This document shows positions 1 through 6,981 of a stretch of 20,594 nt of DNA, piece after piece (positions within the stretch are counted from its first letter, which is position 1; each line of letters begins with the position of its first letter). Under the pieces are notes generated by a model. It had not been told where the DNA came from. It did not search any database and saw only the letters and a list, made by a program, of their open reading frames with translations. A program made the translations under genes and the position numbers. Origin of the DNA: an uncultured Clostridia bacterium (lineage in GTDB: Bacteria; Bacillota; Clostridia; TANB77; CAG-508). The stretch is taken from the NCBI GenBank assembly GCA_934122035.1, contig CAKOVP010000025.1:1-20594 (forward strand), in the 5' to 3' direction.

Positions 1-1023
1 TGTGCACCATGTAGTGTGTACTGCATAGACAAGTTGAGAGAAGAAGGAATAGAACCAACAGTATACTGGTATAATCCAAATATCCACCCATACACGGAAT
101 ACAAAGCGCGTAGAGATTGCCTAAAAGAATATACAAAATCAATAAATATACAAGCCATATTTGAAGAAGAATATGGCTTAGATGAGTTTTGCAAAGAAGC
201 GGTAAAAAACTTAAATGCAAGGTGTGTTAATTATTGTTATCCTGTTAGACTAAGAAAAACATTTGAATATGCTAAAGAGCATGGATATGATACTGTTACA
301 ACGACATTACTATATAGCATATATCAAAAACATGATTTCATAAAAAAATTAATGGAACAATATAGCAAAGAATATGGAATAGACTTTTTATATAGAGACT
401 TTAGAGTTGGCTTTTGGCAAGGTCATCAAAAAGCTCATGACCTAGGGCTATACATGCAAAAATATTGCGGCTGTATATTTAGCGAGGAGATGAGATATTA
501 TAACCGCAATGCCACGAAACCCAGTATTTCCAATGGCTACGAAATACCAAGAGAACCGAAAATAGCAGTTAAAAAAATAGAAAATAAAGAAGATTATATT
601 GATTTACTTTTAGAGGCAGATCCTTCAAAAGACATGATACATAAGTATTTGAACGATTCAGATGTATATGCTTTAAAAAAGGGAGATGAGCTAATTTCTA
701 TTGCAGTTATTTTGCACATTGATAGGAAAACATTAGAATTAAAAAATATAGTTACAACAGAAAAATACAGAAACAAAGGTTATGCAAAAACACTTCTAAA
801 ATCATTATGTGGTAATTATAAACAGAAATATGACAGAATGTTAGTAGGAACAACAGAGAATAATATTCCTTTCTATGTTAAGCAGGGGTTCGATAAATAT
901 GAAAAAACAGTTAAGAATTTCTTTATAGATAATTACAATGAAGAAATTAAAGATGGAGATTTAATTTGTACTGATTTAATATATTATTCAAAAGATTTAA
1001 AGAAAAAATTTAAAGATAACTAG
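1..1023 (+). CDS. queH: Epoxyqueuosine reductase QueH fused to a C-terminal GNAT acetyltransferase domain (5' end cut by window)
   Basis: The frame is open from base 1 and reads CAPCSVYCIDKLREEG, so the gene starts before the window; the GTG at 16 is internal. QueH performs the last step of queuosine synthesis, reducing epoxyqueuosine in tRNA to queuosine with Fe-S chemistry. Visible QueH hallmarks are the N-terminal CAPC, a C-x3-C followed by YPVRL (visible residues 75-79) and YCGCIFSEE (about 155-163). Residues about 190-340 form a second domain with a GNAT acetyl-CoA loop, VTTEKYRNKGYAKTLL (about 252-267), and a C-terminal FFIDNY segment usual in GNAT proteins. QueH alone is normally about 180-220 residues, so this is a two-domain protein. 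The QueH call is firm and the GNAT call is good; the acetylation substrate is unknown. A decayed stretch follows directly. Confidence 0.88.
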   Translation, partial: CAPCSVYCIDKLREEGIEPTVYWYNPNIHPYTEYKARRDCLKEYTKSINIQAIFEEEYGLDEFCKEAVKNLNARCVNYCYPVRLRKTFEYAKEHGYDTVTTTLLYSIYQKHDFIKKLMEQYSKEYGIDFLYRDFRVGFWQGHQKAHDLGLYMQKYCGCIFSEEMRYYNRNATKPSISNGYEIPREPKIAVKKIENKEDYIDLLLEADPSKDMIHKYLNDSDVYALKKGDELISIAVILHIDRKTLELKNIVTTEKYRNKGYAKTLLKSLCGNYKQKYDRMLVGTTENNIPFYVKQGFDKYEKTVKNFFIDNYNEEIKDGDLICTDLIYYSKDLKKKFKDN

Positions 1024-1042
1024 TAAGTTGTCGCTATGGTAA

Positions 1043-1288
1043 GTTGAAGGAGATTTAATCTTAACAGATATTTTATATTACGAGAAATCAGATAAATTAT
1101 ATATAGTTACTGATAATACAAGAGATAAGTTTTCAGCAGAAACTGATAGAATAATTGAATTGAAAGAATTTAATTATACATCAGAATATAAAAATAATAA
1201 TCACTTATATTGGGTTTTATACAACGAAGATATAACTGAAGAAAATTTTAAAACGGATAATGTATTTGTGATAACAACTATTAACTAA
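1043..1288 (+). pseudogene. Remnant of a small protein gene without a start codon
   Basis: An 81-codon open frame ends at TAA 1286-1288 but has no ATG, GTG or TTG near its 5' end; a stop in the same frame lies at 1040-1042. It begins VEGDLILTDILYYEKSD, which resembles the last residues of the preceding GNAT domain (DGDLICTDLIYYSKD), and continues with coding-like sequence ending NVFVITTIN. An ATG at 1036 would enter this frame if one base were lost near 1044. A 7-bp direct repeat TAAGTTG (1024-1030 and 1040-1046) marks the junction. I read it as a broken small gene, or a duplicated GNAT tail joined to another gene. I do not recognise the product. Confidence 0.4.
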
Positions 1289-1312
1289 ATATATAAAGGA
1301 GATATAAAAGTT

Positions 1313-1501
1313 ATGAATAAAGAAAAATTAAAAGTAAAAATATTTTTGATTTTAAGTCTTGTATTTGCAATTTTAACTTTGATTGGCGGATACTTGGTAA
1401 TCACTCATAAATTAGATAATGCTGGATATTCAGTTATACCAATGTTATTTACACTAACATTCAGTATATTATATAGGAATAGCAAAAAAGACAAAGAGTA
1501 A
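1313..1501 (+). CDS. Small two-helix membrane protein, unknown function
   Basis: A 62-residue protein with a basic N-terminus (MNKEKLKVK), a hydrophobic helix at about residues 9-30, a short polar loop, a second hydrophobic helix at about 38-54, and a charged tail (RNSKKDKE). The start is supported by an AAAGGAGAT SD about 10 bases upstream (around 1295-1303). It has no cysteine or recognisable motif. The charge pattern suggests both termini are cytoplasmic. The neighbours are a decayed gene upstream and a DUF5301-like protein downstream; no function can be inferred. Confidence 0.6.
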   Translation: MNKEKLKVKIFLILSLVFAILTLIGGYLVITHKLDNAGYSVIPMLFTLTFSILYRNSKKDKE

Positions 1502-1607
1502 TACAAATTTCAAGTAACTTTTTAAGAAAAGTTTAATATAAATCTTTTTGAAATAATGCTATAATTGATATGCGAGAAAATTAAAAATAATTTGAATGGA
1601 GGTTTTT

Positions 1608-2033
1608 ATGAAAAATAGAAATGTATTATTTGTGATATTAGGTATAATTGTATTAGTAGCATTAGCGATAGGAATTTTTTATCATTTTAGAGATAGAAGG
1701 ACTTATACACTTAATTTACCTCAACTTGAAAAATTAGAAAGTATTTCATTAAATCAAAATGAAAAAGATATTATTATTAATGACACAGAAGAAATGAAAG
1801 ATATACTATATGTTTTAAATGGGACAAAAAGAGTAACTAAAAACGAAAGTGTACAAGATGCACCTATAAATATTGATGATGAAATAAAAGTTGATTTTCA
1901 ATTTATAGAAGCTGGAGTATATACAATATTTGTATATAAGAAAAACAATAGTTATTATATTGAACAACCATATAATGGTATATATCAAATAAGTGGAGAT
2001 GAATACAATTCGATAGAGAAACTTGTTAGATAA
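1608..2033 (+). CDS. DUF5301-like membrane-anchored protein
   Basis: A 141-residue protein with one N-terminal membrane helix (about residues 5-24, MKNRNVLFVILGIIVLVAL) and an extracytoplasmic domain of about 110 residues. The domain begins YTLNLPQLEKLESISL and ends YIEQPYNGIYQISGDEYNSIEKLVR, which resembles what I recall of DUF5301 proteins of Firmicutes; function unknown. The start is set at 1608 because the in-frame ATG at 1596 is followed directly by the SD itself (GGAGG, 1599-1603), which serves 1608 at ideal spacing. There is no lipobox cysteine, so the helix probably stays as an anchor. A TATAAT at 1560-1565 may be its -10 box, but I see no good -35. The family name is from memory. Confidence 0.65.
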   Translation: MKNRNVLFVILGIIVLVALAIGIFYHFRDRRTYTLNLPQLEKLESISLNQNEKDIIINDTEEMKDILYVLNGTKRVTKNESVQDAPINIDDEIKVDFQFIEAGVYTIFVYKKNNSYYIEQPYNGIYQISGDEYNSIEKLVR

Positions 2034-2076
2034 ATTACAAGTTATAGAGATATAAAGAGAAGGGATGAGAGTATAA

Positions 2077-2857
2077 ATGAATCCAATAGAAAATTTAAAA
2101 GATTTAATCATATACCAAAGTCAAAATAATGATAATGTTTCTGTAGAAGTTTTATATGATAATGAAGATTTTTGGTTAACTCAAAAATCAATGTCAAAAT
2201 TATTTGAAGTAGAAGTGAACACAATAAATTATCATTTAAAAGAAATTTTTGAAACACATGAATTAGAAGAAAATCGAACTATTCGAAAAATTCGAACAGT
2301 TCAGAAAGAAGGAAACAGAGAGGTTTCAAGAGAAATATCATTTTATAGTTTAGATGTAATTATAGCCGTTGGATATAGAGTAAACTCAAAGATTTTATGC
2401 AACCGTTCAAAACAAATTTCATTATGCAATTACAGGTAATACAGCTGCAGAAATTATATATCAAAAAGCAGATCATACTAAAGAAAATATGGGATTAACT
2501 ACTTGGAAAAATTCACCAGATGGAAGAATATTAAAATCAGATGTAATGATTGCTAAAAACTATCTAGATGAAAAACAAATAAAAAGATTAGAGAGAACGG
2601 TTTCAGGATATTTTGATTATATAGAAGACCTAGTAGAAAGAGAAAACACATTTACTATGGAAGAATTTGCAAAAAGTATAAATGAATTTTTGGAATTTAG
2701 AAAATATGATATTTTAAAAGATAATGGAAAAATTTCAAGAAAACAGGCAGAAGAAAAGGCGGAAAAAGAGTATAATGAATTTAATAAAAATCAAAAGATA
2801 GTTTCGGATTTTGATAAACTGATTATTGAAGCAAATATATTAAATAATAAAAAGTAA
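2077..2857 (+). pseudogene. RhuM-family protein gene with an internal deletion and frame change
   Basis: The 5' part (2077 to about 2391) encodes the N-terminal RhuM region: VEVLYDNEDFWLTQKSMSKLFEV, then SFYSLDVIIAVGYRVNSK. At about 2391 the frame changes. From 2393 another frame reads FYATVQNKFHYAITGNTAAEIIYQKADHTKENMGLTTW and runs on through DGRILKSDV, GYFDYIEDLVERENTFTMEEF and EFLEFRKYDIL to a stop at 2857. Family members have a further stretch, roughly 70-100 residues beginning RATQFRIWA, between these blocks; it is missing here. A deletion that also shifts frame explains this, so only an N-terminal stub of about 120 residues (stop at 2439) or a C-terminal piece from an ATG at 2489 could be made. 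RhuM proteins are of unknown function and common in accessory and defence-rich DNA. Confidence 0.82.
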
Positions 2858-3060
2858 CAAAAAGTATAGGAGGTTATATATTATAACCGCAAAAACCTGA
2901 AAGCATTATGTATAAACAATTACATAGGATTACGAGAAAACTGAAAAGTAGGGGGAATAAGAGGCATAAACCTCAAAGACCTTGATATTATAACTGTTTT
3001 GATGAAGTATGACAGATAATTTTGCCATAGAAACATATAATAAAATAATTAATTTTTCGC
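2858..3060 (+). other. Intergenic stretch with decayed coding look; no intact gene
   Basis: Between the RhuM pseudogene and the riboswitch promoter I see no intact gene. A GGAGG at 2870-2874 is followed by a short hairpin (GGTTATA/TATAACC, 2873-2889). The next bases read as coding-like sequence (KNLKALCINNYIGLREN) up to a TGA at 2942-2944 and then continue in the same frame (GGIRGINLKDLDIITVLMKYDR) to another stop. This looks like a degraded gene end. The start resembles the stretch after the Rpn gene at about 8206. Confidence 0.3.
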
Positions 3061-3089
3061 TTGATTTTTAAGGATTTAAATGATAACAT
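3061..3089 (+). promoter_or_regulatory. Sigma-A-type promoter of the Mn riboswitch/P-ATPase unit
   Basis: TTGATT (3061-3066) and TAACAT (3084-3089) are separated by 17 bases. The predicted transcript start, around 3096, falls just ahead of the riboswitch aptamer. Confidence 0.6.
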
Positions 3090-3098
3090 ATTTATAAA

Positions 3099-3184
3099 TT
3101 AAAAGGGAGTAGCTTAAAAACTACTAGTCAACATCACGGCTATAAAGCATGGCTAGTAACCAATTTGGTAAGCAAGACTTTTAA
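3099..3184 (+). promoter_or_regulatory. yybP-ykoY family (Mn2+) riboswitch aptamer
   Basis: The aptamer core GGGAGTAGC (3105-3113) is followed by GTCAACATCACGGC (3127-3140), ATGGCTAGTAACC (3149-3161) and GGTAAGCAAGACTT (3167-3180), the order and wording of the yybP-ykoY motif. Its closing stem P1 is TTAAAAG (3099-3105) with CTTTTAA (3178-3184). The 3' half of P1 is also part of the 5' arm of the terminator that follows, so aptamer folding and terminator folding exclude each other. The family senses manganese and typically controls Mn efflux genes; here ligand binding should allow read-through. The next gene is a P2A cation ATPase. Confidence 0.88.
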
Positions 3185-3232
3185 AGAAATTTACAAAAAA
3201 ATGAGCAAATTTCTTTTAAGTCTTGTTTTTTT
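3173..3232 (+). terminator. Riboswitch-controlled intrinsic terminator
   Basis: The arms 3173-3192 (CAAGACTTTTAAAGAAATTT) and 3207-3225 (AAATTTCTTTTAAGTCTTG) pair along nearly their whole length, followed by seven T (3226-3232). The 5' arm overlaps aptamer P1, giving a switch between terminator and read-through. Confidence 0.88.
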
Positions 3233-3282
3233 GCACATAATAATAGAAAACTTAGGTTTATTGAGAAAGGAATGGATTATTT

Positions 3283-5997
3283 ATGAAAAATTGGTTTAAT
3301 TTGTCCACAGAAGAAGTAGAGAAAAAATTAGAATCTAGTAAAACAGTTGGACTTTTAGATGAAGAAGTAAATAAAAGAAAGGCAGAATATGGTTTAAATG
3401 AACTAAAATCTGCTAAAAAAACACCTTTATTTATAAAGTTTTTAGAACAATTTAAAGATTTTATGATTATTGTACTTATTATAGCAGCAGTAATTTCTGG
3501 AGCTGTTGGATATATGCAAGGAGAAGGAATTACAGATTCAATAATCATAATGATTGTTGTAATTGTAAATGCAATTATAGGTGTTGCACAGGAAGACAAG
3601 GCAGAAAAATCGTTAGAAGCATTGAAAAAAATGAGCTCGTATTCTGCAAAAGTTATAAGAGATGGAAAATTGCAAGTGGTTCCATCTAAAGACTTAGTAC
3701 CAGGAGATGTGGTTGTTTTAGAAACAGGAGACTATGTTCCAGCTGATATAAGATTAATAGAAGCTGTAAATTTAAAATCACAAGAGTCATCACTTACAGG
3801 GGAATCTGTGCCAACAGATAAATATGCAAATACAATAACCGATACAGAAGTAGCAGTTGGAGATAGAACAAATATGGTATTTTCTTCTAGCCTAATTACA
3901 TATGGCAGGGGAAAAGGAATTGTTGTGGAAACTGGTATGAATACAGAGGTAGGAAAAATTGCAGGAATTTTAAATGATACAGAAAAAGCAGATACGCCTC
4001 TACAACAAAGATTAAATAAACTAGGAAAAACATTGGGAATTGCTTCACTTGTAATATGTGTTGTAATATTCATAATTGGAATGCTTCAAGGAAAACAGGC
4101 ACTAGATATGTTTATGACAGCCGTAAGCTTAGCAGTTGCAGTTATTCCAGAAGGATTAGCAGCAGTTTCTACAATTGTTCTTGCAATTGGTGTTCAAAGA
4201 ATGGTAAAAAAACATGCAATTGTAAAAAAATTACCTGCTGTTGAAACACTTGGAAGTGCATCTGTAATTTGTTCAGATAAAACTGGAACACTTACAAAAA
4301 ATCAAATGACAGTTCAAAAGCTATTCTTTAATGGAAAAATTCAAAATATAGAAGAAATAAATACAAATATTCCAAATGAAGAACTAGAAAAACTAGTGTA
4401 TATATCTATGTTATGCAACGACACAAAGGTTGGAGAAAACAATAAACTAACAGGGGACCCAACAGAAACCGCATTAGTGGATATGGGCTTTAAGTTAGAC
4501 TTTACACCTGCAGCATTTGATCAAATGCCAAGAGTATATGAAATTCCATTCGATTCAGAAAGAAAGTTAATGACAACAGTTCATAAAATTTCTGAAAACA
4601 AATTTGTTGTATACACAAAAGGTGGAGTAGACGAATTATTAGAAAAATGTAGCAAATATCAAATAAATGGAGAAATAAAAGAGAATATAGAAGAGCCCAA
4701 AAAAGACATAGACGAGGCAAATAATAAACTTGCAGAGAAAGCTTTAAGAGTACTTGCCATGGCTTATAAAGAACTAGACCATATGCCAAAAGAAGGAGAG
4801 AAAATAGAAAACAACCTTATCTATGTTGGTATGGTAGGAATGATAGATCCACCAAGGGAAGAAGCAAAACTTGCAGTTGAAAAATGTAAAACAGCTGGAA
4901 TAAAAACAGTAATGATTACAGGAGACCATAAAACAACAGCAGTTGCCATTGCAAAAGAACTAGGAATATTAGAAGAAGGACAAGAAGCCATAACAGGTGC
5001 AGAACTTTCTAAAATGACAGACGAAGAACTGGCAAGAAGAGTAGAAAACATTAGAGTGTATGCAAGAGTAGCACCAGAACATAAAGTACGAATTGTAAAA
5101 GCTTGGCAGTCACACGGTCAAGTTGTAGCCATGACTGGAGATGGAGTAAATGACGCTCCAGCACTAAAAACAGCAGACATAGGCTGCAGTATGGGAATAG
5201 TTGGAACAGATGTTGCAAAAGAAGCAGCAGATGTAATTTTAACAGATGACAACTTTGCAACAGTAGTATCTGCAGTAGAAGAAGGCAGAAGAATATATGA
5301 CAACATACTAAAAGCAATTCAATTTTTATTATCTAGCAACGTAGGAGAAGTGGTTGTACTATTCTTAGCAATTTTATTAACACCATATTTATCAAACAAA
5401 TTTGGAATACCAGTTGGAATGATAGAAACACTCCTTCCAATCCATATTTTATGGATAAACCTTGTAACAGACTCGCTTCCAGCATTAGCACTTGCATTTG
5501 ATCCAGCCAACAATGATGTAATGCAAAGAAAGCCAATACAAAAAGACAAAGGTATTTTTACAAAAGGAATGACTTGGAGAATTGCCTACCAAGGAATAAT
5601 GATAGGAATATTATCACTTGCTGCATTTATAATAGGAATTTCTACAAAAAATGTTCCAGTAATAGAAGGATTAACAGAAGAGCAAGTAAAAATAGAAATT
5701 GGTCAAACAATGACATTTATAGTACTTGCATTCTCAGAATTAATACATGTATTTAACATAAGAAATAACAAAGAATCAATCTTCAAAACAGGAATAGGTG
5801 GAAATAAACAGCTATTTGGTGCAATAGGAATTTCAAGTTTATTAATGATAGTAATTTTAGCAGTTCCTGCATTAAGAGCAATATTCAGCATTCCATTATT
5901 GCCAGTACAAAACATAATTGAAACAATATTGTTAGTAATAGCACCAATAATAATTGTAGAATTATTCAAACTATTAAAAATAAACGGAAAAGATTAA
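3283..5997 (+). CDS. P2A-type cation-transporting ATPase (SERCA-like Ca2+/Mn2+ efflux pump)
   Basis: A 904-residue P-type ATPase, full length for the P2A group. Motifs in order: N-terminal cation ATPase domain; TGES of the actuator domain (from residue 172); PEGL in M4 (E290); phosphorylation loop CSDKTGTLT with acceptor D332; nucleotide-domain sequence TGDPTE; hinge MTGDGVNDAPALK (TGDGVND from T618); and a C-terminal block of M5-M10 helices. The ion-binding residues of SERCA all have counterparts: M4 E290, M5 N686 and E689 (SSNVGEVV), M6 N726, T729 and D730 (NLVTDSLPAL), M8 E819. It exports divalent cations across the cell membrane at the cost of ATP. The start at 3283 has an AGAAAGGA SD. 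The upstream yybP-ykoY riboswitch argues for manganese efflux, while the ligand set suits calcium; both are possible. Confidence 0.93.
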   Translation: MKNWFNLSTEEVEKKLESSKTVGLLDEEVNKRKAEYGLNELKSAKKTPLFIKFLEQFKDFMIIVLIIAAVISGAVGYMQGEGITDSIIIMIVVIVNAIIGVAQEDKAEKSLEALKKMSSYSAKVIRDGKLQVVPSKDLVPGDVVVLETGDYVPADIRLIEAVNLKSQESSLTGESVPTDKYANTITDTEVAVGDRTNMVFSSSLITYGRGKGIVVETGMNTEVGKIAGILNDTEKADTPLQQRLNKLGKTLGIASLVICVVIFIIGMLQGKQALDMFMTAVSLAVAVIPEGLAAVSTIVLAIGVQRMVKKHAIVKKLPAVETLGSASVICSDKTGTLTKNQMTVQKLFFNGKIQNIEEINTNIPNEELEKLVYISMLCNDTKVGENNKLTGDPTETALVDMGFKLDFTPAAFDQMPRVYEIPFDSERKLMTTVHKISENKFVVYTKGGVDELLEKCSKYQINGEIKENIEEPKKDIDEANNKLAEKALRVLAMAYKELDHMPKEGEKIENNLIYVGMVGMIDPPREEAKLAVEKCKTAGIKTVMITGDHKTTAVAIAKELGILEEGQEAITGAELSKMTDEELARRVENIRVYARVAPEHKVRIVKAWQSHGQVVAMTGDGVNDAPALKTADIGCSMGIVGTDVAKEAADVILTDDNFATVVSAVEEGRRIYDNILKAIQFLLSSNVGEVVVLFLAILLTPYLSNKFGIPVGMIETLLPIHILWINLVTDSLPALALAFDPANNDVMQRKPIQKDKGIFTKGMTWRIAYQGIMIGILSLAAFIIGISTKNVPVIEGLTEEQVKIEIGQTMTFIVLAFSELIHVFNIRNNKESIFKTGIGGNKQLFGAIGISSLLMIVILAVPALRAIFSIPLLPVQNIIETILLVIAPIIIVELFKLLKINGKD

Positions 5998-6042
5998 AAA
6001 AATAAATCTACACTAAATAATACACTCATCAGTACAGTTTAG

Positions 6043-6071
6043 TTGAAAAAGATTAATAAATATGATATTAT
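6043..6071 (+). promoter_or_regulatory. Promoter of the gene at 6199
   Basis: TTGAAA (6043-6048), a 17-base spacer and TATTAT (6066-6071). It lies about 130 bases before the coding start, leaving a leader of roughly 120 bases in which I recognise no structure. Confidence 0.5.
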
Positions 6072-6198
6072 AATTATATGTGGCGTACGCTACTGTTATA
6101 AGTAAGAGTTATCATTTTTCATATTAGATGGGCAGCTATTATGATTCTATTGATAACACAACAACAATGATACCAACGTTATTAGGGGGTATTAAAGA

Positions 6199-6624
6199 AT
6201 GAAGAAAAATCCTATTGGAACTGTGTTTAAGAAAGAGAACATTTTTCTGGCAACAGTAAATCGTCCATTGGAAAAAGAAGAGCTTGAAGCGATGCTCAAG
6301 GAAGCAAAATATGATCCAAATCTTCCAGAGAGTGATGTCCTACTTGGAGTACTCAATGATATTTTCTGTATGCAAGAGTATGACATCTTCTATAAAGATG
6401 AAAAAGGGTATACTCGTTTCCTTGCGGAAGGAAATGAAACTTTTGCAGGAGATGGAACAGACGGTAAGGGAAAATTCTATAATATCGTTTCAGTATGGGA
6501 ATACTATGACGAAGATGATTTGAGCGAAGTATACAACGAAGTCGGGGAACCGGCCATTTTGGATGAAACTGGAGAAATTGGAAAAATTGAGAGATACAAC
6601 AGGGATTATAACCTGAAAAAGTAA
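6199..6624 (+). CDS. Hypothetical acidic protein, probably horizontally acquired
   Basis: A 141-residue, soluble, acidic protein with no signal peptide or membrane helix and no motif I recognise. It starts MKKNPIGTVFKKENIFLATV, has a central aromatic region (YDIFYKDEKGYTRFLAEG) and an acidic stretch VWEYYDEDDLSEVYNEVGEP. The start has a strong SD (AGGGGG, 6184-6189). Codon use differs from its neighbours: CGT, CTC, CTT, GTC, CGG-containing and CCG-containing sequence is frequent where flanking genes use AGA, TTA and GTT. It has its own promoter and a strong terminator, so it is a self-contained one-gene cassette between the cation pump and an Rpn nuclease gene. Immunity or defence-associated roles are possible from context only. 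Confidence 0.8.
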   Translation: MKKNPIGTVFKKENIFLATVNRPLEKEELEAMLKEAKYDPNLPESDVLLGVLNDIFCMQEYDIFYKDEKGYTRFLAEGNETFAGDGTDGKGKFYNIVSVWEYYDEDDLSEVYNEVGEPAILDETGEIGKIERYNRDYNLKK

Positions 6625-6647
6625 AGAGAATATCTATACTGCCCACA

Positions 6648-6690
6648 ATTAGAGTATCTACGGTAAAAAAGTGGATACTCTAATCTTTTT
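6648..6690 (+). terminator. Intrinsic terminator of the gene at 6199
   Basis: A 14-bp stem pairs 6648-6661 (ATTAGAGTATCTAC) with 6671-6684 (GTGGATACTCTAAT), one G-T pair, with a 9-base loop, followed by CTTTTT. Confidence 0.9.
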
Positions 6691-6937
6691 ATAATTAAAA
6701 AATGCAGTATGAGAAAGAGTCAAAATTAGTAGAAATTTGACGTACGAATTTGCTTGAAATCAAGCTATTTATGGAATATAATAAAAAAGCTTAAGGTTTA
6801 GAAAAGATGAAAAATAATAAAGTTCTTCGAAGAAAGATTAAATCAAAAGAAAATTAATTCTAAAAAAATCCAAAGATAATAAATATATGAATTTAATAAT
6901 TAATAAAATAGCAAACGATAAAATTAGTTATACAATA

Positions 6938-6966
6938 TTGACTAATAAGTAAATATATATTATAAT
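6938..6966 (+). promoter_or_regulatory. Near-consensus sigma-A promoter overlapping the Rpn SD region
   Basis: TTGACT (6938-6943), a 17-base spacer and a perfect TATAAT (6961-6966). The SD of the next gene (GAGGTGA, 6969-6975) begins only three bases after the -10 box, so transcripts starting about 7 bases past it would lack most of the SD. The stretch 6691-6937 upstream holds no gene that I can see. Confidence 0.8.
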
Positions 6967-6981
6967 GTGAGGTGAAGAAAA

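Noticed and set aside
3258..5969. Several long open frames antisense to the P-type ATPase
   Set aside because: They lie opposite a clear full-length gene, are of odd composition (Leu/Ser/Cys rich) and lack SD sites.
6078..6101. Leader peptide MWRTLLL before the gene at 6199
   Set aside because: No SD before it and no attenuator stem; a chance short frame is more likely.
6084..6746. CGTACG on both sides of the foreign-looking gene (6084-6089 and 6741-6746) as attachment or target repeats
   Set aside because: Only six bases and self-complementary; no longer shared sequence next to them.
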